In this document: piece after piece, positions 1 to 8,333 of the stretch
Position numbering within the stretch: position 1 is the first letter of the stretch
Layout of the letters: each line of letters starts with the position of its first letter
Assembly: GCA_910574475.1 (NCBI GenBank)
Contig: CAJTAT010000005.1
Location: 332,677 to 396,676, forward strand
DNA from: Clostridia bacterium
GTDB lineage: Bacteria; Bacillota; Clostridia; Lachnospirales; Lachnospiraceae
Length of the DNA stretch: 64,000 nucleotides
Direction: 5' to 3'
Made by a program: the position numbers and the translations under genes
Notes under the pieces: generated by a model
What the model saw: the letters and a program-made list of their open reading frames with translations, nothing else
Database searches by the model: none
Told to the model about the DNA's origin: nothing

Positions 1-309
1 AAAGAAGAAGCTTATGAGGCTGCGGCTTTTGAGTTGGAAAATGAAGAAGTCAGTGACATAATTGAGATGGAAGACGGTTTTTATATTTTGAAATGTATCG
101 ACAATTTTGACCGGGAGGCTACAGAGGCAAACAAAGTAACTATGGTGGAAAAGCGGCGGGACGAGATTTTTGGAAAAGTCTATGAGGAATTGATTGCCAA
201 TACCCCATCAGAGTTTAATACCCGCCTCTGGGAAAAGGTTCATTTTGAAGATTGGATCGGTGAAAGCAGCCGGAATTTTTTGGAGGTCTATAATTCCTAT
301 TTTGGTTAG
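1..309 (+). CDS. Parvulin-type peptidyl-prolyl isomerase, C-terminal part (5' end outside window)
   Basis: The reading frame is open from base 1 and ends at the TAG at 307-309, so only about the last 102 residues are present. The stretch ELENEEVSDIIEMEDGFYIL fits the end of a parvulin/PrsA-type rotamase domain, where a leucine, a 'G/EVS' segment and a glycine-aromatic-isoleucine strand recur. Such proteins are usually exported lipoprotein foldases, but the signal peptide lies outside the window. An acidic and aromatic tail of about 60 residues follows. A strong terminator (330-375) closes the unit, so it is not part of the catabolic region downstream. Family call is fairly sure; exact identity is not. 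Confidence 0.7.
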   Translation, partial: KEEAYEAAAFELENEEVSDIIEMEDGFYILKCIDNFDREATEANKVTMVEKRRDEIFGKVYEELIANTPSEFNTRLWEKVHFEDWIGESSRNFLEVYNSYFG

Positions 310-329
310 GGGATCACATTTATGATTTC

Positions 330-375
330 ATCCTGCTGTCCTCAATATACTTGTGGACATGCAGGATATTTTTTT
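330..375 (+). terminator. Rho-independent terminator after the isomerase gene
   Basis: The arms ATCCTGCTGTCC and GGACATGCAGGAT pair over 12 bp with one bulged base around a loop of about 13 nt. A run of seven T follows directly. Confidence 0.85.
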
Positions 376-386
376 GACTAAAATAA

Positions 387-476
387 TGCTAATTAGTATA
401 TAAAAATGCTATTTTTTATGTGCTGATTTGAAGATAAATGCTTTAATATTCAAGGAAAAAATTGTACAAATATAAT
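387..476 (+). promoter_or_regulatory. Operator array and promoter of SnoaL/TRAP module 1
   Basis: TGCTAATT at 387-394 and TGCTATTT at 407-414 lie exactly 20 bp apart on the same helix face. A TGCTGATT follows at 421-428 and a TTTGAAGATAAATG box at 427-440. A perfect TATAAT (-10) lies at 471-476 with no good -35, as expected of an activator-dependent promoter. The same order recurs at 7056-7149 and 12856-12948. The leader from 477 to 643 is AT-rich; I see no gene in it. Confidence 0.6.
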
Positions 477-643
477 AATATTTAAGAAAGAAAAGGAAAA
501 AGCATATAGCATATTTGATAATATTAGGTTTAAATTTTGGTTATATTATATACATATTTTGGAGCATATGCAGCGAAATCTTTTTGAACATCATAAAAGG
601 TGCTGTTTTGTTAAATACTAATTAAAAAGGAGAGGAGAAAAAG

Positions 644-1264
644 ATGGGGATTTCTACGGAAGAGTTGCTCAAAAAACGCCAAGATCTATTGGAAAACTAT
701 CATAGTCCAGATTTTGATGTGCAGCAGTGGCTTCAGAACAGAAAGGAAATGGAGGATATTGTAAATAATTGTAAGTTTGAGACGCCGGAAGAAGTGGCAA
801 ATCACTTTATTGCTTACACAGCCATTCTTTGGGATTACAAGATGCTGGGCAAAATTCATGAGTGTTATCATGATAATATTGTTGTTCACAGAGAAGGTGG
901 GGATGATATTATCTCCTGCGATAGTGTGATCAAAGATACACTACATTTGCTGGCGGCATTTTCTGATATCAGGATCATTTTCCACAACATTTTCTGCCAG
1001 CGCTATGAAGGGGAAGGCGGCGGATACCTCTTTGGCCAATGCGTATATTTTGAAGGCGTGAATGACGGTTACAGCAAGTTTGGACCTCCTACCTATAAAC
1101 GTTTGTCAAAGGATAACTGTATGGGTATGTGCCAATGTCTGGTACAGTTTATTGATGGGCGCTGGAGAATTGCGGAAGAATGGACCACGCGCAGTGCAGA
1201 CTGCTTTGACAATATCATGAAGATGGATACCCCAAAAGAAGCAGGAAAGGAGGGGGAGGTATAA
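644..1264 (+). CDS. SnoaL-like (NTF2-fold) protein, single domain
   Basis: 206 residues, started by an ATG behind AGGAGAGG. The C-terminal half carries the SnoaL/polyketide-cyclase pattern: a FGPPT turn (residues about 146-150), then a beta strand and a DGRWRIAEEWTT segment, equivalent to the 'GKI..hW' strand of the family. An H-E-C-Y-H stretch near residue 72 may line the cavity. Family members bind small ligands and include cyclases, isomerases and dehydratases; most are uncharacterised. It sits two bases upstream of a second SnoaL-like gene and leads into the TRAP genes, so it probably acts on the transported substrate or its first product. No signal peptide, hence cytoplasmic. The reaction is unknown. 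Confidence 0.7.
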   Translation: MGISTEELLKKRQDLLENYHSPDFDVQQWLQNRKEMEDIVNNCKFETPEEVANHFIAYTAILWDYKMLGKIHECYHDNIVVHREGGDDIISCDSVIKDTLHLLAAFSDIRIIFHNIFCQRYEGEGGGYLFGQCVYFEGVNDGYSKFGPPTYKRLSKDNCMGMCQCLVQFIDGRWRIAEEWTTRSADCFDNIMKMDTPKEAGKEGEV

Positions 1265-1265
1265 G

Positions 1266-1778
1266 ATGAAACTTGAAGATCATGTAAATGAAATGTTAAA
1301 AAAACTCGAGAATCCTCAGTTGAAATCAAGAGATGATGTAGAGCAATTTTACCGCGACTGGATGGAGGTTGTATGGGATTTGAAAGTTCCCAGCAAACTG
1401 TTTGACTTTTATAAGCCTGACATTTATGTATATCGGGAAAACAACAATTCCAGCAATGGAGTTCGTGAGATTATAAAAGAAGTTTTGGCAGTCGAGGCAG
1501 CATTTCCTGATATTAAGGTTCGCATAGAGGGTGTGGTTGTCACAGGAGATGAGGAACATGGGTACCAGTTATTTGCCCGCCGGTATTTTAACGGAACAAA
1601 CTCAGGTTACAGCCAGTATGGGGAGCCTACAGGGAAAGAGCTGGAAGGTGACACCTGTTTGAGTCTGGATATGCTGAAGCTTGAGAAGGTAGACGGACGC
1701 TGGCAGGTGGTAAACGAATATACCATGTACAGTGAACGCACCATGAGAGTAACCATGGGAGGACCCAAAGAGGTTTAA
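1266..1778 (+). CDS. SnoaL-like (NTF2-fold) protein, single domain
   Basis: 170 residues; the ATG follows GGAGGGGGAGG at the end of the previous gene and the genes are separated by one base, so translation is probably coupled. It shows the same fold signature as its neighbour: a YGEPTGKELEG turn, a strand with 'LEKVDGRWQVVNEYTMY', and aromatic and acidic residues where SnoaL enzymes keep their active-site aspartate. It is a diverged paralogue of the preceding protein, so the two may form a heteromer. In module 2 the equivalent proteins carry two such domains in one chain. Cytoplasmic; reaction unknown. Confidence 0.7.
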   Translation: MKLEDHVNEMLKKLENPQLKSRDDVEQFYRDWMEVVWDLKVPSKLFDFYKPDIYVYRENNNSSNGVREIIKEVLAVEAAFPDIKVRIEGVVVTGDEEHGYQLFARRYFNGTNSGYSQYGEPTGKELEGDTCLSLDMLKLEKVDGRWQVVNEYTMYSERTMRVTMGGPKEV

Positions 1779-1835
1779 GCATATAAGTATGCGAAAACCT
1801 TGAGATAAAATAACAAATTAAGAAGGGAGAAAAAC

Positions 1836-2945
1836 ATGAAAAGAGTAATTGCGTACTTATTAACTGGATGCATGATGGTATCTATGCTGGCAGGCTGCCA
1901 AGGAAAGAGTGAAGAGCCTAGTACCAGTACAGAACCAGCCCAGGAAACTCCTGCGGACAACCAAGAGGAAAAAGAGGAAACTCCTGCAGCAGAATCAACG
2001 TCTGACAGTGAAGCAATCAATATTCGTATTGCTCATATGTCCAATGAGACAGAAGCTATTCATAAGGGATTTGTGAAATTCAAAGAAGTTATGGAAGAGG
2101 CAAATGTAAATGTGACAGTTGAGATCTTCCCCGCAAAGCAGTTAGTGGGCGCTGATAATGATGCCATTGAGGCTTGTCAGTTGGGAGAGATTGACATGAC
2201 TTCCGTTGCTGAGATGCAGTTTGCTCCATATAGCCAGGCATTCTATGTATTCAATGCAAACTATTTGTTTGATAGTGTTGATGATGCAAAGGCAAATTTA
2301 GAGGGTGAGCTGGGCACAGAGCTGAAAAATGCCACAAAAGAGGCAGACTTAGGTGTAGAGGTGGCTACTTTCTTCGGGGGCTCCCTGCGCGGTATCTTTA
2401 CAACAAAGAAAGAGCTTCACACTCCAGCCGACATGAATGGTGTCAAGATGCGTACAGCAGATAACCCCATCAATATTGCCGAACTTGAGGCTATGGGAGC
2501 TTCCGCTATTATTATGGCAGGTAGTGAGTGCTATACAGGATTCCAGCAGGGTGCCATTGAGGGTTGGATTTCTGCTATGACATCTCATGTGAGTCAGGGA
2601 TATATGGATGTATGTTCTTATGTATGTGATACTTGGCATACCATCTACATTCCTACTGTGTTGATTAACAGTGACCTTCTGGCTTCTTTCTCAGAAGAAC
2701 AGAGAGCAGCATACGACAAGGCAATTGAAGCAGCCACAGAGGAGCAGTGGAGATTGGTAGCTGAAGAGATGGATGGCCTCTATGATGAGCTTCGCAAGAT
2801 GCAGGATGAAGGCAAAGCTGTATTCTCAGAGCTGACAGACGAAGAGCGTGCACAGTGGAAAGAGGTAATGGTTAATGCCACAGAAGATATGGTCGTTGAG
2901 AAATTAGGCGATTACAAAAACCTTCTTGAATCAATGCGTCAGTAA
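1836..2945 (+). CDS. TRAP transporter substrate-binding lipoprotein (DctP family)
   Basis: 369 residues. A lipoprotein signal with lipobox LAGC (Cys21) is followed by an acidic Ser/Thr/Glu linker (22-58) and the DctP fold from about residue 60 (INIRIAHMSN). NGVKMRTADN places an arginine at 206, the position that grips the ligand carboxylate in DctP/SiaP proteins. 'GFQQGAIEGW' is the usual family signature before helix 8. It should capture an organic or sugar acid outside the membrane for the DctQM permease directly downstream. It resembles the second binding protein (13114-14214) in length, linker and motifs. The ligand is unknown. A terminator hairpin lies between this gene and dctQ. Confidence 0.92.
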   Translation: MKRVIAYLLTGCMMVSMLAGCQGKSEEPSTSTEPAQETPADNQEEKEETPAAESTSDSEAINIRIAHMSNETEAIHKGFVKFKEVMEEANVNVTVEIFPAKQLVGADNDAIEACQLGEIDMTSVAEMQFAPYSQAFYVFNANYLFDSVDDAKANLEGELGTELKNATKEADLGVEVATFFGGSLRGIFTTKKELHTPADMNGVKMRTADNPINIAELEAMGASAIIMAGSECYTGFQQGAIEGWISAMTSHVSQGYMDVCSYVCDTWHTIYIPTVLINSDLLASFSEEQRAAYDKAIEAATEEQWRLVAEEMDGLYDELRKMQDEGKAVFSELTDEERAQWKEVMVNATEDMVVEKLGDYKNLLESMRQ

Positions 2946-2968
2946 TAAAAAAGTAAATCTATGATTAT

Positions 2969-2993
2969 GCGGGGGGATTCCCCCCGCTTTTTT
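2969..2993 (+). terminator. Intercistronic terminator between TRAP binding protein and DctQ
   Basis: A perfect 8-bp GC stem (GCGGGGGG / CCCCCCGC) with a 3-nt loop is followed by six T. It begins 24 bases after the dctP-type gene and ends 15 bases before the dctQ-type start. Partial termination here would give more binding protein than permease. Confidence 0.85.
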
Positions 2994-3007
2994 GAAAGGA
3001 GATTAGG

Positions 3008-3520
3008 ATGAAAGTTCTTCGATGGCTGGATAAGAATCTGGAATTAACGATTTCTTCTGTCTTTCTGGTTGGCATGGTAGCGGCAGTCTGTATGCAGATT
3101 CTGTCCAGATATATTTTCCCATCCCCCATTTCCTGGACAGAGGAAGCGACCCGATATCTGTTTGTGTGGATGGTATTTACTTCTCTGGGAATCTGTGCGA
3201 AGCGGGGGAAACATATTCGAATTACCATTGTGCAGGCAAAGCTGCCCAAAGCCATTCCCTATGTAAATATTTTTGCTGATCTTTGCTTTGTACTGGTAGC
3301 CGCCCTGTGTACCTGGTACGGAGTGGGAATTGTGACAACGATTAAAGATGCGGGACAGACTTCCTCTGCCTTGCACTGGCTTTACAAATGGCAGGTTTAT
3401 CTCATTGTTCCCATTGGCTTTGCAGCTACCCTGTTTCGACTGGCACAGGATATGCTGGAAAATATAAAAACGATTATAAGAAAAGGAGATTCAACAGGAA
3501 AGGAGGAACATAACGGATGA
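3008..3520 (+). CDS. TRAP transporter small permease (DctQ family)
   Basis: 170 residues with four hydrophobic helices (about 14-36, 48-67, 85-108, 126-147), the usual size and layout of DctQ. The 'RYLFVWMVF' segment in helix 2 is a family hallmark. The product sits in the cytoplasmic membrane with DctM and helps dock the loaded binding protein. It starts behind GAAAGGAG. Its last four bases overlap the next gene (ATGA), so the two membrane subunits should be made together. Confidence 0.92.
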   Translation: MKVLRWLDKNLELTISSVFLVGMVAAVCMQILSRYIFPSPISWTEEATRYLFVWMVFTSLGICAKRGKHIRITIVQAKLPKAIPYVNIFADLCFVLVAALCTWYGVGIVTTIKDAGQTSSALHWLYKWQVYLIVPIGFAATLFRLAQDMLENIKTIIRKGDSTGKEEHNG

Positions 3521-4827
3521 CACTCATTTTATTATTTGGAGTATTTTTACTTCTGGCAGTTTTGAGCGTTCCCATCGCTGCAGCTATCGGTGTAGGGGTA
3601 TTCGCATCCATTCTGGAAAGTGGTACGATTAATATGACGTATGTAATCCGGGGGCTTGTCACAAATGTAGACTCTTTTACGATGACGGCAATTCCTTTCT
3701 TCGTTCTGGCCGGACAGATTATGGCCAAATGTGGAATCTCTCAGGGACTTTTTGACGCGGCCAATGCCTTTTTGGGACGGAGGAAAGGCGGCATTATGAT
3801 GGTAACAGTTTTGGCGTGTATGGTATTTGGAGCCATTACGGGCTCTGCCTTTGCTACAGCGGCTTCCATTGGAATCATTGTGCTTCCTGAGCTTCAGAAG
3901 CAGGGCGTGCCAAAAGGAGCATGTGCCGCACTGATTGCCGTGGGTGGCTGTCTGGGACAGATGATTCCTCCCAGTCTTGGCCTGGTGGTACTTGGAGGTA
4001 TGAATAATATTTCTATTTCTGGCCTGTTTATGGCAGAAATTATTCCCGGCCTCTTCTGCGGTCTCTGTTTTATCGCCTACTGCGCATATTTTGGACACAA
4101 ACATAATATTTGCGATGTAAACGGGAAAAAGTATTCTTTTAAAGAAAAGATGCTGGTTCTCTGGCAGTCAAAATGGGCGCTGTTGATGCCGATTATTATC
4201 TTAGGGGGAATTTACAGCGGAATCTTTACACCCACAGAAGCGGCAGTGGTTTCTGTTGTCTATGGATTCTTATTCGGAGTGATTAAGAGCTGGTATTTAA
4301 AGTCCAAAGGAGAGGAGCCAATTTTCCGTGCTACAGACGTACTGCCTATGCTACAGGACACGGTATTGACTACAGTGGGAATTATGTTTATCGTGGGCAT
4401 TTCCTCCGGCTTTGGAAAGATCCTGACCTTAGAAGGCTTCCCAGGGATGCTGTCCAATCTGGCTGTGAAGTATGTGAATTCTAAGGGTATGGCTATTTTG
4501 CTGATGGCTTTTGTACTTTTGATTCTTGGTACTTTCCTGGACGGAACGGCAATCAATGTCATAGTGAGCCCAATTTTGTACAGTCTTGCAACACAGTATG
4601 GAATTCCCGATTACCACTTTGGCGTAATTTTTGTATTTGTATCCACCCTTGGATTGTTGACGCCGCCTTTGGGAGCAAATCTTTTTGTAGCGGCACAAAT
4701 ATCGGATACTACCTTTGAGGATACAGTGAAATATATTTGGCCCTGGATCCTTATATTTGTCATTGCGCTAATACCAGTGCTGTTCTTCCCAGGATTTTCT
4801 ACATGGCTGCCTGGGATGATGAAATAA
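3517..4827 (+). CDS. TRAP transporter large permease (DctM family)
   Basis: 436 residues, about 12 membrane segments, beginning with the typical LLFGVFLLLAVLSVPIAAAI helix. GGCLGQMIPPSLGLV and 'TPPLGANLFVA' are the two conserved proline/glycine re-entrant motifs of DctM. This subunit drives sodium-coupled uptake of the captured acid. It overlaps dctQ by four bases. The close match in gene order with 14437-16257 shows that two TRAP systems coexist here, probably with related ligands. The following lyase gene starts 37 bases on and is probably cotranscribed. Confidence 0.93.
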   Translation: MTLILLFGVFLLLAVLSVPIAAAIGVGVFASILESGTINMTYVIRGLVTNVDSFTMTAIPFFVLAGQIMAKCGISQGLFDAANAFLGRRKGGIMMVTVLACMVFGAITGSAFATAASIGIIVLPELQKQGVPKGACAALIAVGGCLGQMIPPSLGLVVLGGMNNISISGLFMAEIIPGLFCGLCFIAYCAYFGHKHNICDVNGKKYSFKEKMLVLWQSKWALLMPIIILGGIYSGIFTPTEAAVVSVVYGFLFGVIKSWYLKSKGEEPIFRATDVLPMLQDTVLTTVGIMFIVGISSGFGKILTLEGFPGMLSNLAVKYVNSKGMAILLMAFVLLILGTFLDGTAINVIVSPILYSLATQYGIPDYHFGVIFVFVSTLGLLTPPLGANLFVAAQISDTTFEDTVKYIWPWILIFVIALIPVLFFPGFSTWLPGMMK

Positions 4828-4864
4828 TAGATTTTAGGACCGTAGGATTTAGAAAGGAACTCTT

Positions 4865-6304
4865 ATGATATTGCGAGAAGAACATGACTCTCTGGGAACG
4901 GTGATGGTTCCAGAAGAAGCTTATTATGGCGCGCAGACAGAGCGCGCGCGACAAAATTTTGGGATTTCCCAGGAGACCACAGAGCATTATCCTGTCTATA
5001 TTCATATGATTGCTCTTTTAAAGAAAGCTTCAGCCAGGGCGAATATGGAGCTGGGACTGCTGGAAGAAGATACAGGAAAGGCTATCATGGATGCTGCCAA
5101 TGAGATTATGGCGGGAAAAATGGAAGGCCAGTTTCCTCTGAACGTATTGCAGGGAGGAGGCGGTACCTCATCCAATATGAATGTGAATGAGGTCATAGCA
5201 AACCGTGCTAATGAAATACTGACAGGCCACAAAGGAAATGAGCGTGTGCATCCCAATGATCATGTAAATATGGGGCAATCCACCAATGATGTGATTCCCT
5301 CTGCTGTAAAGCTGGCTTCCTGGCATGTATTGAATGACCTCTGCCAAGAGTCGGAAAAGCTGGCGGCATGCCTGGAGGAGAAAAGTAGGGAGTTTTCCCA
5401 AGTAGTAAAGCTTGGAAGAACCTGTCTTCAGGATGCGGTACCCATTACACTGGGCCAGGAATTTTCCGGCTATGCTTCCTTGATGAACCGCAGAACACAG
5501 GAAGTGAAATTTCTTCAGCCAGAGTGCTTAAAGCTCCCTATGGGGGCGACGGCTATTGGAACTGGATCCGGCACGTACGAGGGCTATCAGGAGAGGATCG
5601 GAACCTGTATTGCAGACTTGATGAAACAGCCAGTTACCATTGAAGAAAACCTGTTTGATGGGCTTCAAAACGGAGATATCTATCTGGATATTATGCATGT
5701 GATCAAAGGCGTGGCGGTCAGTGTATCCAAGATAGCTACAGATATGAGAATCCTCTCCTCCGGCCCAAGGGCGGGATTGAATGAAATTACACTCCCGGCA
5801 GTACAGCCGGGAAGTTCCATTATGCCGGGAAAAATCAATCCCGTGATGCCTGAGCTGATGAATCAGATCTGCTATGATGTCTGCGGCAATGAAGCGGCTG
5901 TAGCCATGGCAGTAGAGGGCGGCGAGCTGGATCTGAATGTGTGGGAACCCCTTGTAGTGAAAAAGATTATTAGCTCTGCTCAGATTCTTGCCAATGGGAT
6001 GCGGCTGTTTCGTGAGCGGTGTCTCATGGGTATCAGGGCAAATGTGGAAGTGTGTAGAAAATATGCAGAGAATTCTCTGGCTATCTCCAGTCTTGTCAGC
6101 GCGCTTTTTGACTATTCCACGGGAACTGAGGTGGCGCACAGAGCTTTTAAGACCAATAAGACTATCTTAGAGACAACAGTGGATATGGGATTGCTTCCCA
6201 GAGAAGAGGCAGAAGAATTATTAAATCCCTTGACATTGACCAATAGCAATGAGATGGCAGAGCTATTACACAAATTTCGGGAAAAATACAATAGAAAGGC
6301 GTGA
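4865..6304 (+). CDS. Aspartase/fumarase superfamily lyase, closest to aspartate ammonia-lyase
   Basis: 479 residues, full length for the family. Conserved blocks are GGGGTSSNMN (97-106), GQSTND (137-142) and the flexible catalytic loop GSSIMPGKINPVMPE (316-330) with catalytic Ser318. The 'PVMPE' ending is aspartase-like rather than fumarase-like. The GRTxLQDAVP block carries Cys187 where fumarases and Bacillus aspartase have His and E. coli aspartase has Gln, so specificity may differ. Reaction type: reversible elimination across a C-C bond next to carboxylates, such as aspartate to fumarate plus ammonia. It lies between TRAP genes and an amidase gene, so the imported acid or an N-substituted derivative could be its substrate. 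Cytoplasmic homotetramer by family. Confidence 0.85.
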   Translation: MILREEHDSLGTVMVPEEAYYGAQTERARQNFGISQETTEHYPVYIHMIALLKKASARANMELGLLEEDTGKAIMDAANEIMAGKMEGQFPLNVLQGGGGTSSNMNVNEVIANRANEILTGHKGNERVHPNDHVNMGQSTNDVIPSAVKLASWHVLNDLCQESEKLAACLEEKSREFSQVVKLGRTCLQDAVPITLGQEFSGYASLMNRRTQEVKFLQPECLKLPMGATAIGTGSGTYEGYQERIGTCIADLMKQPVTIEENLFDGLQNGDIYLDIMHVIKGVAVSVSKIATDMRILSSGPRAGLNEITLPAVQPGSSIMPGKINPVMPELMNQICYDVCGNEAAVAMAVEGGELDLNVWEPLVVKKIISSAQILANGMRLFRERCLMGIRANVEVCRKYAENSLAISSLVSALFDYSTGTEVAHRAFKTNKTILETTVDMGLLPREEAEELLNPLTLTNSNEMAELLHKFREKYNRKA

Positions 6305-6313
6305 GAAATAGTA

Positions 6314-6979
6314 ATGGAAGATAAAGAAAAGATTTATTCGGACAGTAAAATCGGCTACCGAATCGGGTTTGGAATACGGCCTGCGGTAGTAGTAGTGGAT
6401 CTGCAGAAAGGCTTTACAGATCCAGCTTCCTTTGCAGGCTGCGATATGGAGGAAGCAGTGCTGCAGACAAATAGAATCGTAGATGCTGCCCACGAAAAGA
6501 ATGTGCAGGTATTTTTTGCAAGAATCGGCTACCAGTCCCCAGTGGGAGTAGATCTGGGAGTGTGGGGCTTAAAATGCCATTTGGAGCGGGAATTTTCCAA
6601 TCAGTCTGTACATTATGAGCTGGACAGCCGTCTCCATGTTCAAAAACAGGACATTATTTTTGAAAAGCACTGTGCGTCTGCATTTTTTGGCACACATCTC
6701 TTGCAGATGCTAATATCTTTGAATGTGGACACGACTATTTTGACTGGCTGTACTACAAGCGGTTGTCTCAATGCGACGATTATTGATGCTATCTCCAATG
6801 GATTCCGTACGATTGTACCAAAGGAAGCATGTGCAGACCGCTCAAAGGAATTGCATGAGATGTATCTGTGGAATATTGGAAAGAAATACGCAGACGTCAT
6901 ATCCGTGGATGAGACCATTGCTCATCTAAATTCCATGGAACCTATGACATACCAAAATCAGTGGAAGCCGGCCTGGTGA
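6314..6979 (+). CDS. Isochorismatase-fold cysteine amidase (N-carbamoylsarcosine amidase-like)
   Basis: 221 residues. The isochorismatase-superfamily hydrolase triad is visible: Asp29 in VVVVDLQKGFTDP, Lys118 in EKHCASAFFGT and nucleophile Cys151 in TGCTTSGCLNAT. The ASAFFGT and 'TTSGC' blocks are those of N-carbamoylsarcosine amidohydrolase and related amidases that release ammonia from carbamoyl or amide groups. The gene starts nine bases after the lyase gene and is followed by a terminator, so it ends operon 1. An amidase next to an aspartase-like lyase suggests a nitrogen-containing acid, which is inference only. Maleamate amidase or another cysteine hydrolase activity is also possible. 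Confidence 0.82.
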   Translation: MEDKEKIYSDSKIGYRIGFGIRPAVVVVDLQKGFTDPASFAGCDMEEAVLQTNRIVDAAHEKNVQVFFARIGYQSPVGVDLGVWGLKCHLEREFSNQSVHYELDSRLHVQKQDIIFEKHCASAFFGTHLLQMLISLNVDTTILTGCTTSGCLNATIIDAISNGFRTIVPKEACADRSKELHEMYLWNIGKKYADVISVDETIAHLNSMEPMTYQNQWKPAW

Positions 6980-7008
6980 GGAGTAGAAAAAGAGAATAAG
7001 GACAGAGT

Positions 7009-7039
7009 AAGGATTGTAGAAGATTTCTGCAGTCCTTTT
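7009..7039 (+). terminator. Terminator of operon 1
   Basis: AAGGATTGTAGAA and TTTCTGCAGTCCTT pair over 11-13 bp, with a few G-U pairs and a 2-nt loop, ending in TTTT. It lies 30 bases past the amidase gene. Confidence 0.7.
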
Positions 7040-7055
7040 GTGTATTGCAATTTAA

Positions 7056-7149
7056 TGCTAATTCTGCCATGAATGTGCTAATTTTTGTGAGTTCTTTTGA
7101 AGATAAATGTCCCAAAATTTATGGCGGGGGGGGGTAATTATGCTAAACT
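7056..7149 (+). promoter_or_regulatory. Operator array and promoter of the sugar ABC operon
   Basis: TGCTAATT occurs at 7056-7063 and again at 7076-7083, exactly 20 bp apart. TTTGAAGATAAATG follows at 7096-7109. A run of nine G (7126-7134) precedes the extended -10 TGCTAAACT (7141-7149). The order matches 387-476 and 12856-12948. The G run lies where the -35/-10 spacer would be. The 156-base leader that follows contains GTGCATTTT and AAAATGCAC, which can pair. Confidence 0.6.
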
Positions 7150-7305
7150 AAGAACAACTTGCAAAGAAAAAACAGTGCATTTTATATAAATGATATGAGT
7201 ATGCAGAAAATATTTCTGTCATAATGAGACATATCTTCCAAAATGCACATGGATTTTTTGTAAAAGTAACAGTTGAAAAATAATCAAAAAGGAAGGAAGA
7301 AGATT

Positions 7306-8331
7306 ATGAAGAAGAGTATGGCAATGATCCTGTTGATTTGTTTGATGACATTGAGCTTCATGGGATGTGGCGCGAAAAACAAGGACGAGGCAAAAACAGA
7401 ACCCTCCAGGAATCTGGAAGCAGACGCAGAGGACAGTGAAACACAGGAAGAAGCAGAAGGCAACACTAAGACGATGAATATCACAGTCTCCATGCAGACT
7501 TTTGACAACACATTTGCATCTTTTTGTATGGCTCGTATGGCAATTTACAACGAAGAGCATCCAGAATTAAATATTACCTACCTGGACGCTGCCAATGATG
7601 CTGCAACACAGATTACCCAGATTGAACAGGCCGTGATTAATGATACGCAAGCAGTTATTTGCTGCGTTGTAGACGCCACACAGGCTCAGCCCATTGTAAC
7701 AGCTTGTAAAGATGCAGGAGTACCTTTGATTGCATTTAACCGGGTATTTGAAGGCTGTGACACCTTTGTGGGAGCCAATAATGCAGATGCAGGGAGAATT
7801 GTGGCAGAACGGGCAATCGAATTGCTTGACGGCTCTGGAAATATAGCTTTGGTTCAGGGTGTGATGGGGCAGGCAAATACATATGAGCGAACAGATGCAA
7901 TTCTTGAAGCCTTAGCGGAGCATCCTGACATAGAAATTGTTCTCGACGGAGCAGCCGATTGGAAGCGGGATAAGGCATTGGAATTGGTGGAGACCTGGCT
8001 TCAGTCCGGCACAGAATTTGATTTGGTCATTGCCCTTAATGACGACGCTGCCCTCGGGGTACAGCAGGCCTTAAGCGGCGCAGGGAAAGCTGACTCCATT
8101 CCCGTTTTATCCATAAATGGAGACCCTTCAGGGATTAACGGAGTAAAAGATGGAATCCTGGATTGTACTGCCTTCCAGGCGCCTTTTACTCAGGCAGACA
8201 AGGCCCTTGAGATTGCAGTAGAGTATATTCAGGGTGGTACCCCTACAGATACATTCAAGGTGGATTATGAATTAATTACTGCAGACAATGTAGCGGATTA
8301 TATGCAGTTTACTACTGTAGAAGGCGAGTAA
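7306..8331 (+). CDS. Sugar ABC transporter substrate-binding lipoprotein (RbsB-like)
   Basis: 341 residues from the ATG behind AAGGAAGGA; an in-frame TTG 33 bases upstream lacks a ribosome site. Lipobox MGC (Cys21) follows a short hydrophobic signal, then an acidic linker and a type-1 periplasmic-binding-protein fold: QIEQAVINDTQAVICC, GVPLIAFNRVFEGCDTFVGA, 'GNIALVQG', 'NDDAALGVQQAL'. These are the hinge and pocket strands of ribose/galactose/inositol-type receptors. It opens a three-gene ABC operon followed by a zinc dehydrogenase. Ligand unknown; a pentose, hexose or cyclitol is typical. Confidence 0.92.
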   Translation: MKKSMAMILLICLMTLSFMGCGAKNKDEAKTEPSRNLEADAEDSETQEEAEGNTKTMNITVSMQTFDNTFASFCMARMAIYNEEHPELNITYLDAANDAATQITQIEQAVINDTQAVICCVVDATQAQPIVTACKDAGVPLIAFNRVFEGCDTFVGANNADAGRIVAERAIELLDGSGNIALVQGVMGQANTYERTDAILEALAEHPDIEIVLDGAADWKRDKALELVETWLQSGTEFDLVIALNDDAALGVQQALSGAGKADSIPVLSINGDPSGINGVKDGILDCTAFQAPFTQADKALEIAVEYIQGGTPTDTFKVDYELITADNVADYMQFTTVEGE

Positions 8332-8333
8332 AT

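Noticed and set aside
644..1778. The SnoaL-like proteins as bile-acid 7-dehydratases (BaiE-like)
   Set aside because: They share the fold class and size, but not the BaiE motifs that I know, and no other bai-type gene is nearby.
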